Source: Streptomyces sp. NBC_01232
GTDB lineage: Bacteria; Actinomycetota; Actinomycetes; Streptomycetales; Streptomycetaceae
Reading direction: 5' to 3'
DNA length: 64,000 bases
Assembly: GCF_035989885.1 (NCBI RefSeq)
Contig: NZ_CP108518.1
Location: 3,290,501-3,354,500 of the forward strand
Shown here: positions 51,708 through 60,971 of the stretch, in pieces
Position numbering within the stretch: position 1 is the stretch's first letter
How the letters are laid out: each line of letters begins with the position of its first letter
Made by a program: the position numbers and the translations under genes
Notes under the pieces: generated by a model
The model's database searches: none
What the model saw: only the letters and a program-made list of their open reading frames with translations
What the model was told of the DNA's origin: nothing

Positions 51708-52955
51708 CTACGGGACCCGCGGGGTCGACTGCTTGTTGTCCTGCCGGGGGGCCGGGTCGTCGCCCGAGACGGCCAGCCACGTGCCCAGGCCGACCGCCGC
51801 GGCCAGCGCCAGGGCCGATACGGACAGGACCAGCCGGCGCTTGCGCGCGGCCTCCGCGCGGTGGCGGGCGGAGCCCGGCCGGTGGCCGCCCGCCGGACGG
51901 GGTACGCGGGCGGTGCCCAGGGCCCCGCCCGCCAGCTCGTCCGGCCCGGGCACCCGCATCGAGGTGTGGGTGTCCCGGTTGGAGTCGGTCGCCGACCCCG
52001 GCACCAGCGGGACCACGCCCCGCCGCCGGACCGGGTCGGCCGCCGGTTCCTCCGAGGGCTCGGGGTCCGGATCCGCGTCGTCCGGCTCGTCCACGTCCAG
52101 CGGCGGCATCCCGGCCAGCATCGGCAGCAGGTCCCGCAGCCGGACCGACAGCTCCGAGGCCCGCAGCCGTGAGGCCGGGGCCTTGGCCAGGCACTGCACG
52201 ATGAGCTGCCACAGCTCGTCGGGGATCCCGGGCAGCGGGACGACCGTCTCGGTCACGTGCCGCCGCAGGACCGCGCCAGGGTGGCCCCCGCCGAAGGGGG
52301 TGAACCCGGCCAGCAGCTCGTACAGCACGGTGGCCAGGGCATATATGTCCACCGCTGCGCGCGGAGGGAGGCCCTCCACGATCTCCGGCGCCAGGTAGTC
52401 CGGGGTGCCGATGATCCGGGTCGTCGGGGCCGAGACCCGGCCGGCGGAGGCCCGCCGCGGGGAGTCGATCAGCTTGGCCACGCCGAAGTCGGTGAGCAGC
52501 GCCGGGTGCGAGCCGCCGGGGCCGAGCGGGCCCTGCATGTCCAGCAGGACGTTCTCCGGCTTGACGTCCCGGTGGACGACCCCCGCCGCGTGCGCCGCGG
52601 CCAGCGCGTCGGCGACGTCCGCGACGATGGCGACGGCCGCCTCCGGGGCGAGCCGCCGCTCGCGGTCGAGGCGCGTGCGCAGGTCCGTACCGCGGACGAG
52701 GTCCATGACGAGGGCGAGGTCGTTGCCGTCCACGACGAGGTCGCGGACGGACACGACGTGCGGATGGTCCAGGCCGAGCAGCGCGCTGCGCTCCTGGACG
52801 AACCGTCCGACGAGTTCCTGGTCGGACGCGAGGTCCTCGCGCAGCAGTTTGACGGCGACGGGCCCGTCAGGCCCCTCGCCCAGCCACACCGTGCCCGCGC
52901 TGCCACGCCCCAGGATCTGGTGCGCGGTGTACCGGCTGCCGATCTTCCGTGCCAC
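51708..52955 (-). CDS. pkaB: Serine/threonine protein kinase PkaB
   Basis: 415 aa from a GTG. N-terminal kinase domain: Gly loop ILGRGSAGTVWL, catalytic Lys in VAVKLLRED, HRDVKPENVLL (catalytic loop), DFGVAKL (metal Asp) and the APE-equivalent YLAPEI. An acidic linker (about residues 285-310) leads to one TM segment near 370-395 (VLSVSALALAAAVGLGTW) and a short outer tail. Hanks-type kinases like this regulate growth and development. In S. coelicolor pkaA and pkaB are adjacent, as here. Targets are unknown. Confidence 0.9.
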   Translation of the reverse strand: MARKIGSRYTAHQILGRGSAGTVWLGEGPDGPVAVKLLREDLASDQELVGRFVQERSALLGLDHPHVVSVRDLVVDGNDLALVMDLVRGTDLRTRLDRERRLAPEAAVAIVADVADALAAAHAAGVVHRDVKPENVLLDMQGPLGPGGSHPALLTDFGVAKLIDSPRRASAGRVSAPTTRIIGTPDYLAPEIVEGLPPRAAVDIYALATVLYELLAGFTPFGGGHPGAVLRRHVTETVVPLPGIPDELWQLIVQCLAKAPASRLRASELSVRLRDLLPMLAGMPPLDVDEPDDADPDPEPSEEPAADPVRRRGVVPLVPGSATDSNRDTHTSMRVPGPDELAGGALGTARVPRPAGGHRPGSARHRAEAARKRRLVLSVSALALAAAVGLGTWLAVSGDDPAPRQDNKQSTPRVP

Positions 52956-53116
52956 GACTGCTCCCTCAGCGGCTGGCGTACCGCACCGAGGCTACGCGGC
53001 CGGGTGGGCCTTGGAGGCCAGCAGGGGGCCCGATTCGCAGCGACCTTCACTTCTGCGCGTGAAATCACGTCCCAGAAGTCGACAAATCCACGAAGTCGGC
53101 GCTACGCGGGCTCTCC

Positions 53117-54883
53117 TCAGGGCGCGGAGGAGCCCGAGGAGCCGGCCGAGTCCCCGATCGTGCTGACCCAGTCGACGGCGTCGGAGCCCCAGGTCCACAC
53201 CTGGTCCCACCAGCCGCGGCCGGTGCCGATCCACCCCTGGAGCGGGGTGAGCTCCCAGACCAGCCAGCCCGCGACGAAGAACACCAGGATCAGCACCAGG
53301 CAGCCCTTGAGGCAGCCGAGGCCGGGGATCCGCACCGGATTGGCGCTGCGGCGGCGCGGCTCGCGCGGCTCGCGAGGGGCGGGCCGCTGCTGCGGCGGGG
53401 CCTGCGGGGGCTGCTGCTGGGGCTGGCGGTACTGGGGCTGCTGCTGGGGCTGCTGCTGGTACGGCTGGGGCTGGTGCTGCTGCGGCTGGTAGTGCTGCGG
53501 CGGCGGCTGAGGCGCGTACTGCTGCTGGGGCGGCTGCTGCGGCTGGCGGTACTGGGGCTGCTGCGGCTGCTGGTACTGCTGCTGCTGGGGCGGCGGACCC
53601 TGCCGGTACGGCTGCTGCTGCTGGGGCCGGTGCTGCGGCGGCGGGGGCGCCTGTCGCTGCGGGCGGCGGCGCAGGGGGTCCTCGTTCGGGTCGAGGTACT
53701 GGATCTGCGTCTGCTCGTTGCGGTCACGGGCGGCCTGCATCTGCGACTGCCACGGATGCGGCTGGTCGGGGCGCTGGACCGGGGGCATGACCGAGGTGGG
53801 GTCGGCCCCGGGGGCCCCCGTGCTCGGCAGCACCGAGGTGGCGTCGGCCGCACCGACCGGCGGCAGGACGCTCGTCATGCCGTTCGGGTCGTACGCGCCG
53901 GCCAGCGGGCCCGCGCCGGGAAGCATCTGGGTGGGGTCCGCGGCGCCCGGGGTCTCGGGGACCGGCGCCGGCGAGGGGTCGGGCGCGAGCAGCGCGCCCA
54001 CACCGAGCGCGGCCTCGACCTCGGCGGCGGAGGAGTGCACGCCGATGCCGGCGGCCACCACGCGCAGGGCGCGGGCCAGGCTCTGCGAGCTGGGGCGCTC
54101 GTTCGGCTCCTTGCGCAGGCAGCGCTCGATGACCGTCCACAGCGGCTCGGGCACGGTCGAGGGCCGCTGGGGGTCCTCGCTGAGGTGGCGGTGGAGCACT
54201 TCGAGCGCGGTGCCGCCGGCGAAGGGCGGGCGGCCGGTGAGCAGCTCGTAGAGGAGGATGCCGGCGCCGTAGATGTCGACGGCGGAGGTCTGCGGGCGGC
54301 CCTCGGCGGACTCGGGGGCGACGTAGGCCGGGGTGCCGACGAACTCGTGGGTGCGGGTCAGGCCCGGGGAGTCCGCGAGGCGGGCGATGCCGAAGTCGGT
54401 GAGCATCGGCTTCATCTGTCCGCCGCGCTCGTCGAGCAGCACGTTGGCCGGCTTCAGGTCGCGGTGGACCACTCCGTCGGCGTGGCTGGCGGCGAGGGCG
54501 TCGGCGATCTGGGCCGTCAGCAGGCTCGCGGCGACGGGCGTGAAGGGGCCGTTCTCCCGGAGGTACCGGTGCAGGTCCGGGCCGTCGATCAGGTCCATGA
54601 CCAGGGCCAGCAGATCACCCTCGACGACGAGGTCGCGGGTGCGGACGATGTTGGGGTGGGTCAGGCGCAGCAGGACCGAGCGCTCCCGCAGGAAGCGCAT
54701 GACGATGTCGGGATCCTGGGCCAGCTCCTCCTTGAGGACCTTGATGGCCACGGTCTCTCCGGGCTGCCCCGCGACGGCCGCCTCCGCGCCGGCGGCCTCC
54801 CTCTGGCGTGCACGCCAGACAGTGCCCGTGGCGCCGCGCCCGAGCGGCTCCTCGAGCAGGTACTTGCTGCCGACTGGCCGCAC
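53117..54883 (-). CDS. pkaA: Serine/threonine protein kinase PkaA with Gln/Pro-rich tail
   Basis: 588 aa from a GTG preceded by GGGGAG; a longer frame to 55165 exists but is not favoured. The kinase domain has EPLGRGATGTVW, VAIKVLKEE, HRDLKPANVLL, DFGIARL and VAPESAEG. Residues about 285-385 are Pro/Gly/Ala-rich, then a striking run of Gln/Pro (QQPQQPQYRQPQQPPQQQ-type repeats, roughly residues 390-510). Next comes a TM segment (CLVLILVFFVAGWLVW) and a 45-residue outer tail with several Trp. The Gln/Pro tail is a known feature of PkaA from S. coelicolor. The promoter side faces an FHA-domain gene, a possible phospho-substrate partner (inference). Confidence 0.9.
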   Translation of the reverse strand: MRPVGSKYLLEEPLGRGATGTVWRARQREAAGAEAAVAGQPGETVAIKVLKEELAQDPDIVMRFLRERSVLLRLTHPNIVRTRDLVVEGDLLALVMDLIDGPDLHRYLRENGPFTPVAASLLTAQIADALAASHADGVVHRDLKPANVLLDERGGQMKPMLTDFGIARLADSPGLTRTHEFVGTPAYVAPESAEGRPQTSAVDIYGAGILLYELLTGRPPFAGGTALEVLHRHLSEDPQRPSTVPEPLWTVIERCLRKEPNERPSSQSLARALRVVAAGIGVHSSAAEVEAALGVGALLAPDPSPAPVPETPGAADPTQMLPGAGPLAGAYDPNGMTSVLPPVGAADATSVLPSTGAPGADPTSVMPPVQRPDQPHPWQSQMQAARDRNEQTQIQYLDPNEDPLRRRPQRQAPPPPQHRPQQQQPYRQGPPPQQQQYQQPQQPQYRQPQQPPQQQYAPQPPPQHYQPQQHQPQPYQQQPQQQPQYRQPQQQPPQAPPQQRPAPREPREPRRRSANPVRIPGLGCLKGCLVLILVFFVAGWLVWELTPLQGWIGTGRGWWDQVWTWGSDAVDWVSTIGDSAGSSGSSAP

Positions 54884-55320
54884 GTCTCGCGCTCCCCTGC
54901 TGTCGTCTGCTGTGGTCGATCTGCTGATTGGTTTTCCGGCCCACTCTAGGGGGTGTCCCCCGGGAAGACGCCGGTCCTCGGAGGTTGGTTGCCGCACATA
55001 TGTACGGAGGGTGATGTTTGCGGGGTATGCCGGAGGCGATTTTCCCCGTCTTTCCCCGTCCCGGCGTCCGGATCCGGCCGGGGTCCGCCCCGGGCCTCGA
55101 TCCATCAAGATCATTTGTTGCCGGGTGCCGGGCGTGTTGTCCGCGACAGGTGCGAGGATGCACACGTACGGAACGGCACGGGACGGGAGCCCCGCCTTCC
55201 GGGCAGACCTGACCGGACGACGCGTCCGTGCCGGGTGGGGGGCGACCGGACGGTCATGTCACGGGATTCCCCTGCCGGGCGCACACACCGCGCACCGCGC
55301 AGAAGGGACCGCTGACGGCG
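54884..55320. promoter_or_regulatory. Divergent pkaA / FHA-FtsK intergenic region
   Basis: 437 bases, no gene supported. It is less GC-rich near 55000-55030 and 55110-55130 (GATCATTTGTTGCC). It contains a small GGGGG-TGT-CCCCC hairpin at about 54949-54961. No promoter consensus was convincing. An AAGGGA Shine-Dalgarno-like sequence precedes the FHA gene. Confidence 0.25.
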
Positions 55321-58167
55321 ATGCAGATCCGGCTGACCGTCCTTGGGTCGCGCAGCGGCCACCAGACCGCGACCGCCCCCGCGAGCTGTGACGTCCTCGT
55401 CACCGCACCCGTCGGCACCGCGCTGGCCGCGGTCGCCTCCGGGCTCGCGGCGACCGTCGGCGGGCCCGACACCGGGGGCACGGTCGTGCTCTACGCCGGC
55501 TCCGAACGCCTCGACCTCCAGCGGCGGGTGCTCGGTGAGCCGCCGCTCGTGGACGGCGCGGTGCTGGCCCTGCACGGCCCGGTCCCGGACGTCCTGCCCG
55601 AGGACAGCCTCGGCGCACCCCAGCTGCACGTCGTCGCCGGACCCGACGCGGGCGGGGTGCACCTGCTGCACAGCGGTCAGATCCGGGTGGGCCGCTCCTC
55701 CGACGCCGACGTCCCGCTGGACGATCCCGACGTCTCCCGGCTGCACTGCGCGGTGACGGTGATCCGCGACGGGCGGGTCGCGGTGGCCGACCTGGACTCG
55801 ACGAACGGCACCACGCTGGACGGCGCCCCGGTCGGGGCGCAGCCCGTGGGCCTGCCCCCCGGGGCGCTGCTGCGGGTCGGCGAGTCCACGCTGCGCCTGG
55901 CGCCCGCGGGCACGTCCGTGCTGCCGGTCACCCCCGATCTCCAGGGCCACCTCGCGGTGTCGGCGCCGCCCGCCGCGGGCCCGCTCCCCGCGGCGGATCC
56001 CGCCCCGGTCCCGGCGCCGGACGCCGCCGGCGAAGCCGGCCCCGACGGTGCGCCTTCCGGCCCCGGGACCGGGCGGCGCAAGGGCATCGGGGCCTGGGCC
56101 CGCAAGTGGGTGCGCGGCGAGGAACCGGCCGGGGCCCCGCAGGAACCGGCGGCCGCCGCACCCGACCCCGACGATCCCGCCGCCCTGCTGCTGGCCGCAA
56201 TGGGGCCCACCGAGCGCCTGTGGTCCCGTACGGCCGGGCGCGCCCCCGTGCTGGACCTGGGGCTCGGCGCCGGAAGCCGGGTCTCCCTCCCCGCCGTCGG
56301 CGCCCTCGGGCTCGCCGGACCGCGGGCCCGGCTGGCCGGGGTGGCCCGCTGGCTGGTCGCCCAGACGGCCGCACTGCACGCGCCGGGGCAGCTGGAGATC
56401 GTGCTCATCTCCGCCGACCGGGCGCGCGGCCTCGCCGACCGGCGGCGCGACTGGGGCTGGCTCGGCTGGCTGCCCCACCTGCGGCCCGCGCACGGCCAGG
56501 ACTGCCGGCTCCTGCTCGCCTACGACCGCGACCAGGCCGTCGCCCGTACGGGTGAGCTGATCCGGCGCCTCGACGAGTGCCCCCTCGGCACGCACTGGGC
56601 CGCCGCCGACGCCGGGCAGGTCCGGCGGGCCGCCGCCGTCTACGAAGGCCCGTACACGCTCGTCGTCCTCGACGGCGATCCCGGGGCCGGACCCCTGCGC
56701 GACGTCACCGGGCGGCTCGCCTCGCACGGCCCGGCCGCCGGGATCCATGTGCTCGCGCTGGCCGAGGCCCCGGCCGCCACCCCCGCCTCCCCGGTCGCCG
56801 AGACGTACGAGGCCGCGTGCGCGAGCACCCCCGTCTTCCGGGACTGCGGCGCGGTCGCCCTGCTCAGCGGCGACGTGGCCACGGCCGTACGGACCTTCGA
56901 GATCAGCGGCGGCCGGCCGGTCCCCTCCGGGGGCACCGCCACCGCCGACGCGGTCTCCGCCGCCTGGGCCGAGCGATTCGCTCGCGCCCTGGCCCCGCTG
57001 CGCAGCGCCGAGGGCGGCTCCGCCGAGGCGTACCGGCCGGCCGCCGCCACCCTGCCCGCCACCGCGCGGCTGCTGGACGAGCTGGGGCTGGCCCGCGCCA
57101 CCCCGGCCTCCCTGATGGCCCGTTGGGCCGCCGCCACCGACCAGGGGCAGGGCGTGGGCGGCCTCGCCGAGATCGTGCTGGGCAGCGGGCGCCGCGGGCC
57201 GGTCGGCACCGAGCTCGTCCACGACGGCCCGCACCTGCTCATCGAGGGGCCCGCCGGGAGCGGGCGGACCGAGCTGCTGCGGTCGGTGGCCGCGTCGCTG
57301 TCCGCGGCCGCCCGGCCCGACCGGCTCGGGCTGCTCCTCCTCGACGGGGCCGGCGGCGAGCGCGGCGACGGGCTGCTGCCCTGCACCGAGCTCCCGCACG
57401 TCTGCGCCCACCTGGTCGCCTCCGATCCGCTGCGCATGCGGGAATTCGCGCAGGCCCTGGGCGCGGAGCTCAAGCGCCGCTCCGAACTGCTGGAGGAGCT
57501 GTCCTTCGCCGAGTGGCACGCGCAGCGCGAGGTGTCCGGCCGGATGATCTCGCCCCGCCGTCCCACCCCGGGCGAGCAGCGGGGCGACCTCGACCCCCCG
57601 CGCACGGGCACCTTGCGGCTGCGCGCCGCGACGCCCCGTACCGACCCGGCAGGGCCCAGTCCGCTGCCCCGCCTGGTGGTCCTCGTGGACGACCTCGACG
57701 CGCTGGTGGCGCCGGGGCTGGGCAGTACGGGCCGCCCCGCCGCCGGCTCGGTGGTCCGCGCCCTGGAGGCGGTGGCCCGCGAGGGTGCCCGGCTCGGCGT
57801 GCACCTGGTGGCCACCAGCGCCCGCCCGGACCGTACGGCGGACACCGGGCTGGCCCGGCTGGCCACCCTGCGCGTGGAGCTCGACGCCCCCGACCAGCCG
57901 GGACCGGGCCGCGGCCTGCTCCGGTTCGAGGACGGCCGGACGGTCCCGTTCCAGGCCGGCCGGGTCACCGGCCGGATCCCTCGGACGGCGACCCTGAGAC
58001 CGACCGTGGTCCCGGTGGAGTGGGAGCGGATGGGTGATCCGCCGGCCCGCCGTCCGGTGCGTGAGCTGGGCAACGGACCCACCGACCTCGCGCTGCTGGC
58101 CAGCGCCCTGGACCGGGCCTCGAACCTGGTCTCGGCGATACCCGTGCTGTTCCCGCCCGCGCCCTGA
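55321..58167 (+). CDS. FHA-domain/FtsK-like ATPase, EccC/EssC-related
   Basis: 948 aa. Residues 1-90 resemble the N-terminal region of EssC/YukB (MQIRLTVLGSRSGHQTATAP). Residues about 100-190 are an FHA domain (GRSSDADVPLDD, SRLHCAV, DLDSTNGTTLDG), which binds phosphothreonine. After a Pro/Ala linker, a FtsK/SpoIIIE-like ATPase region follows: EGPAGSGRTELLRS (Walker A with Arg instead of Lys, about residue 645) and RLVVLVDDLDAL (Walker B, about 785). Only one clear ATPase unit is seen, and the Lys-to-Arg change suggests weak or no hydrolysis. The protein may be a non-secreting relative of ESX motor proteins. Its neighbours are the two kinases, so the FHA domain could read their phosphorylation. 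Confidence 0.82.
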   Translation: MQIRLTVLGSRSGHQTATAPASCDVLVTAPVGTALAAVASGLAATVGGPDTGGTVVLYAGSERLDLQRRVLGEPPLVDGAVLALHGPVPDVLPEDSLGAPQLHVVAGPDAGGVHLLHSGQIRVGRSSDADVPLDDPDVSRLHCAVTVIRDGRVAVADLDSTNGTTLDGAPVGAQPVGLPPGALLRVGESTLRLAPAGTSVLPVTPDLQGHLAVSAPPAAGPLPAADPAPVPAPDAAGEAGPDGAPSGPGTGRRKGIGAWARKWVRGEEPAGAPQEPAAAAPDPDDPAALLLAAMGPTERLWSRTAGRAPVLDLGLGAGSRVSLPAVGALGLAGPRARLAGVARWLVAQTAALHAPGQLEIVLISADRARGLADRRRDWGWLGWLPHLRPAHGQDCRLLLAYDRDQAVARTGELIRRLDECPLGTHWAAADAGQVRRAAAVYEGPYTLVVLDGDPGAGPLRDVTGRLASHGPAAGIHVLALAEAPAATPASPVAETYEAACASTPVFRDCGAVALLSGDVATAVRTFEISGGRPVPSGGTATADAVSAAWAERFARALAPLRSAEGGSAEAYRPAAATLPATARLLDELGLARATPASLMARWAAATDQGQGVGGLAEIVLGSGRRGPVGTELVHDGPHLLIEGPAGSGRTELLRSVAASLSAAARPDRLGLLLLDGAGGERGDGLLPCTELPHVCAHLVASDPLRMREFAQALGAELKRRSELLEELSFAEWHAQREVSGRMISPRRPTPGEQRGDLDPPRTGTLRLRAATPRTDPAGPSPLPRLVVLVDDLDALVAPGLGSTGRPAAGSVVRALEAVAREGARLGVHLVATSARPDRTADTGLARLATLRVELDAPDQPGPGRGLLRFEDGRTVPFQAGRVTGRIPRTATLRPTVVPVEWERMGDPPARRPVRELGNGPTDLALLASALDRASNLVSAIPVLFPPAP

Positions 58168-58264
58168 CTCCCGCTCGAGCCCCCCTCACGCGGTATTGCG
58201 GGGGCGGACGCCTCGGCGTAGACCTTGTGGTCCGGGACACACCACGGGCATCGGGGGCACAGCC

Positions 58265-59623
58265 ATGCGCAGGCACGGAACGAGCCGTACGACACTCACC
58301 TGGACGGCGCTCGCCGCGGCGGGCGCCCTCGTACTCACCGCGTGCGGGGACGACGGGAAGAAGGAGCCGCAGGGACCTGCGGGAACCACGGCCGCCCCCC
58401 GCGTGGAATTACCGAAACTGCCCGGCGAGAAGCTGGAGGTCGCCGCGGTCTGGACGGGACCGGAGCAGGCGAACTTCACCAAGGTCCTCAAGGAGTTCGA
58501 GAAGCGGACGGGAGCGTCCGTCACCTTCGTACCGGCGCAGGACCCGATCGTCACCTTCCTCGGCTCGAAGATCGCGGGCGGGGCGCCGCCGGACGTGGCG
58601 CTGCTCCCGCAGGTCGGCGCACTGGTCTCGGCGGTGCAGAACAAGTGGGCGCAGCCGGTGGGCCCGGAGGCCGCCGCCCAGCTCGACGCCAACTACTCGC
58701 CGGGCTGGAAGAAGCTCGGCGCGGTCGACGGCACCCAGTACGGCGTGTACTACAAGGCCGCCAACAAGTCGCTGATCTGGTACAACGCGAAGGCCTTCGA
58801 GGCGGCGGGCGTCAAGCCCCCGAAGACCTGGAAGGAACTGATCACCGCGGCGGACACGCTGTCCGCCTCCGGAACCCCGGCCGTGTCGGTGGCGGGCGCG
58901 GACGGCTGGACCCTCACCGACTGGTTCGAGAACATCTACCTCTCCCAGGCGGGCCCGGAGAAGTACGACCAGCTGGCCAAGCACCGGATCAAGTGGACGG
59001 ACGACAGCGTCAAGCAGGCGCTGACCACGCTCGGCGAACTGTTCGGCCGCAAGGACTTCCTGGCGGGCGGGCCGAGCGGGGCACTGTCCACCGAGTTCCC
59101 GAAGTCGGTGACGCAGACCTTCACCGGCGGTGACCGGCCGGCGGCCGCGATGGTCTTCGAGGGCGACTTCGTGGCGGTGAACATCGCGCAGACCGAGGCG
59201 AAGGTCGGCGAGGACGCACTCGTCTTCCCCTTCCCGGCGGTCGGCGCGAAGGCCCCGGTGGTCTCGGGCGGCGACGTGGCGGTCGCGCTGAAGCCGTCGA
59301 AGGGCGCGCAGGCGCTGCTGACCTTCCTGGCCTCGGCGGACGCGGCGGAGATCCAGGCGCGCGAGGGCGGCTTCGTCTCCCCGAACAAGGCGGTGGACCC
59401 CGCCGCCTATCCGAACGACATCCAGCGGAACATCGCCAAGGCGCTGATCGCCTCGGGTGACGACTTCCGCTTCGACATGTCGGACCAGGCCCCGGCGGCC
59501 TTCGGCGGGACCCCGGGCGCGGGCGAGTGGAAGGCGCTGCAGGACTTCCTGGCGAACCCGTCGGACGTGGCGGGCACCCAGGCGAAACTGGAGGCGGACG
59601 CGGCCAAGGCCTACGGGAACTGA
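58265..59623 (+). CDS. Sugar ABC transporter substrate-binding lipoprotein
   Basis: 452 aa from ATG. Lipoprotein signal MRRHGTSRTTLTWTALAAAG with lipobox LTAC and Cys27. The mature protein is a family 1 solute-binding protein (VAAVWTGPEQANFTKVLKEF, FVPAQDPIVTFLGSKIAGG, DVALLPQVGALV, AMVFEGDFVAVN). It delivers a carbohydrate to the two permeases that follow. The pattern (alpha-glucoside or oligosaccharide-like) does not fix the ligand. It is the first gene of the operon, followed by the permease gene with a 4-base gap. Confidence 0.9.
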   Translation: MRRHGTSRTTLTWTALAAAGALVLTACGDDGKKEPQGPAGTTAAPRVELPKLPGEKLEVAAVWTGPEQANFTKVLKEFEKRTGASVTFVPAQDPIVTFLGSKIAGGAPPDVALLPQVGALVSAVQNKWAQPVGPEAAAQLDANYSPGWKKLGAVDGTQYGVYYKAANKSLIWYNAKAFEAAGVKPPKTWKELITAADTLSASGTPAVSVAGADGWTLTDWFENIYLSQAGPEKYDQLAKHRIKWTDDSVKQALTTLGELFGRKDFLAGGPSGALSTEFPKSVTQTFTGGDRPAAAMVFEGDFVAVNIAQTEAKVGEDALVFPFPAVGAKAPVVSGGDVAVALKPSKGAQALLTFLASADAAEIQAREGGFVSPNKAVDPAAYPNDIQRNIAKALIASGDDFRFDMSDQAPAAFGGTPGAGEWKALQDFLANPSDVAGTQAKLEADAAKAYGN

Positions 59624-59627
59624 TCCG

Positions 59628-60971
59628 GTGCGGTTCTCTGCCGCAAAGGGCCCTTCCCCGAAGGGCCCTTCGGGGAAGGGCGTCTCCGCCGGGGCACGCC
59701 GCCGTCTGATCGCGGCGGCGTTCCTCCTCCCGGCCCTCGTGCTGCTCGGCGCGCTCGTCGTGCACCCGATCGGCTACTCCCTCTACCGCAGCTTCTTCGA
59801 CCGCTCCGGCGGCACGTTCGTCGGCGCCGACAACTACCGGGAGATCCTCGCCGACCGCACGATCCGCACCGCTCTGAAGAACACCGCGGTGTGGGTGGTG
59901 CTCGCCCCGGCCACGGCCACCGCCCTCGGCCTGATCTTCGCGGTGCTCACCGAACGGGTGCGCTGGGGAACGGCGTTCAAGCTACTGGTGTTCATGCCGA
60001 TGGCCATCTCGATGCTGGCCGCGGGCATCATCTTCCGGCTCGTCTACGACCACGACCCCGACCGCGGGGTCGCCAACGCGGTCTGGGTCGGGGTCCACGA
60101 CACCTTCGCGCAGTCCTCGGCCTTCCCCAAGGCCCGCCCGGGCCGGGACTCGCCGCTGGCGGACGCCGGCGGGGGCGCCTTCGTGACCCGCGACCCCGTC
60201 CGAGCGGGCACTGCGGTGCTGCTCCCGCTGGTCGGCGTGGCCCCCGAGGCCCTGCCGGAGGGCACCCGTACCGCGGGCACCTCCGAGGCCGTACCGGGAA
60301 AGGTCACCGGCACGGTGTGGCAGGACTTCACCCGCGGCGGGGGCGGACGGACGAACGCGGTCGACCCGACGGAGCAGGGCTTCTCCGGGATGCGGATCGA
60401 GGCGGTCAGGGACGGCCGGGTGGTCGACACGGCGACGGCCGGCCCCGACGGCACCTTCACCCTGTCCGCGAAGGCCGACGGCGCGCAGCTGCGGCTGCCC
60501 GCCGCCAACTTCCGGGAGGCGTACGCCGGGGTGCAGTGGCTCGGCCCGTCGCTCGTCACCCCGGCGGTGATCGGGGCGTACGTATGGATGTGGGCCGGTT
60601 TCGCGATGGTGCTGATCGGGGCCGGGCTGGCCGCCGTACCGCGCGAACTGATGGAGGCGGCGCGCGTGGACGGGGCGAACGAGTGGCAGGTGTTCCGCCG
60701 GATCACCGTCCCGCTGCTGGCACCCGTCCTGGCGGTCGTGCTCGTCACCCTCGTCATCAACGTCATGAAGATCTTCGACCTGGTCTTCGTCATCGCACCC
60801 GGAGCGGTCCAGGACGACGCGAACGTGCTCGCGCTCCAGCTCTACCGGACCTCCTTCGGCACCGACGCCGATCCGGGGCTGGGCAGCGCCATCGCCGTAT
60901 TGCTGTTGGTGCTGGTGATCCCGGTGATGCTCGTGAACATCCGCCGACTGCGCAAGGAGGGGGCCCGATGA
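59628..60971 (+). CDS. Sugar ABC transporter permease with extracellular insert domain
   Basis: 447 aa from a GTG four bases after the binding-protein stop (VRFSAAKGPSPKGPSGKG). About 6 TM helices. The EAA loop is ELMEAARVDGANEWQVFRRI. Between TM3 and TM4 there is a roughly 140-residue insert (about residues 145-300, from RLVYDHDPDRGVANAV to GVQWLGPSLV). It contains a strand-rich unit (GRVVDTATAGPDGTFTLSA) like carboxypeptidase-regulatory/SpaA modules. Most MalF-type homologues lack it here, though MalF has its P2 loop at the same place. It would face outside and contact the binding protein. The 5' end contains a 32-bp palindrome that would form an RNA hairpin. Confidence 0.85.
   Translation: MRFSAAKGPSPKGPSGKGVSAGARRRLIAAAFLLPALVLLGALVVHPIGYSLYRSFFDRSGGTFVGADNYREILADRTIRTALKNTAVWVVLAPATATALGLIFAVLTERVRWGTAFKLLVFMPMAISMLAAGIIFRLVYDHDPDRGVANAVWVGVHDTFAQSSAFPKARPGRDSPLADAGGGAFVTRDPVRAGTAVLLPLVGVAPEALPEGTRTAGTSEAVPGKVTGTVWQDFTRGGGGRTNAVDPTEQGFSGMRIEAVRDGRVVDTATAGPDGTFTLSAKADGAQLRLPAANFREAYAGVQWLGPSLVTPAVIGAYVWMWAGFAMVLIGAGLAAVPRELMEAARVDGANEWQVFRRITVPLLAPVLAVVLVTLVINVMKIFDLVFVIAPGAVQDDANVLALQLYRTSFGTDADPGLGSAIAVLLLVLVIPVMLVNIRRLRKEGAR
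59650..59681. promoter_or_regulatory. 32-bp perfect palindrome at the start of the permease gene
   Basis: Arms GCCCTTCCCCGAAGGG and its exact complement meet without a loop. It lies at codons 8-18 of the first permease, just after the binding-protein stop. As RNA it is a very stable hairpin that could protect or attenuate, giving more binding protein than permease. Confidence 0.65.

Noticed and set aside
53117..55165. Long version of PkaA (682 aa)
   Set aside because: The extra 94 residues have poor codon bias and no homology. The GTG at 54883 has a GGGGAG site and directly precedes the kinase domain.
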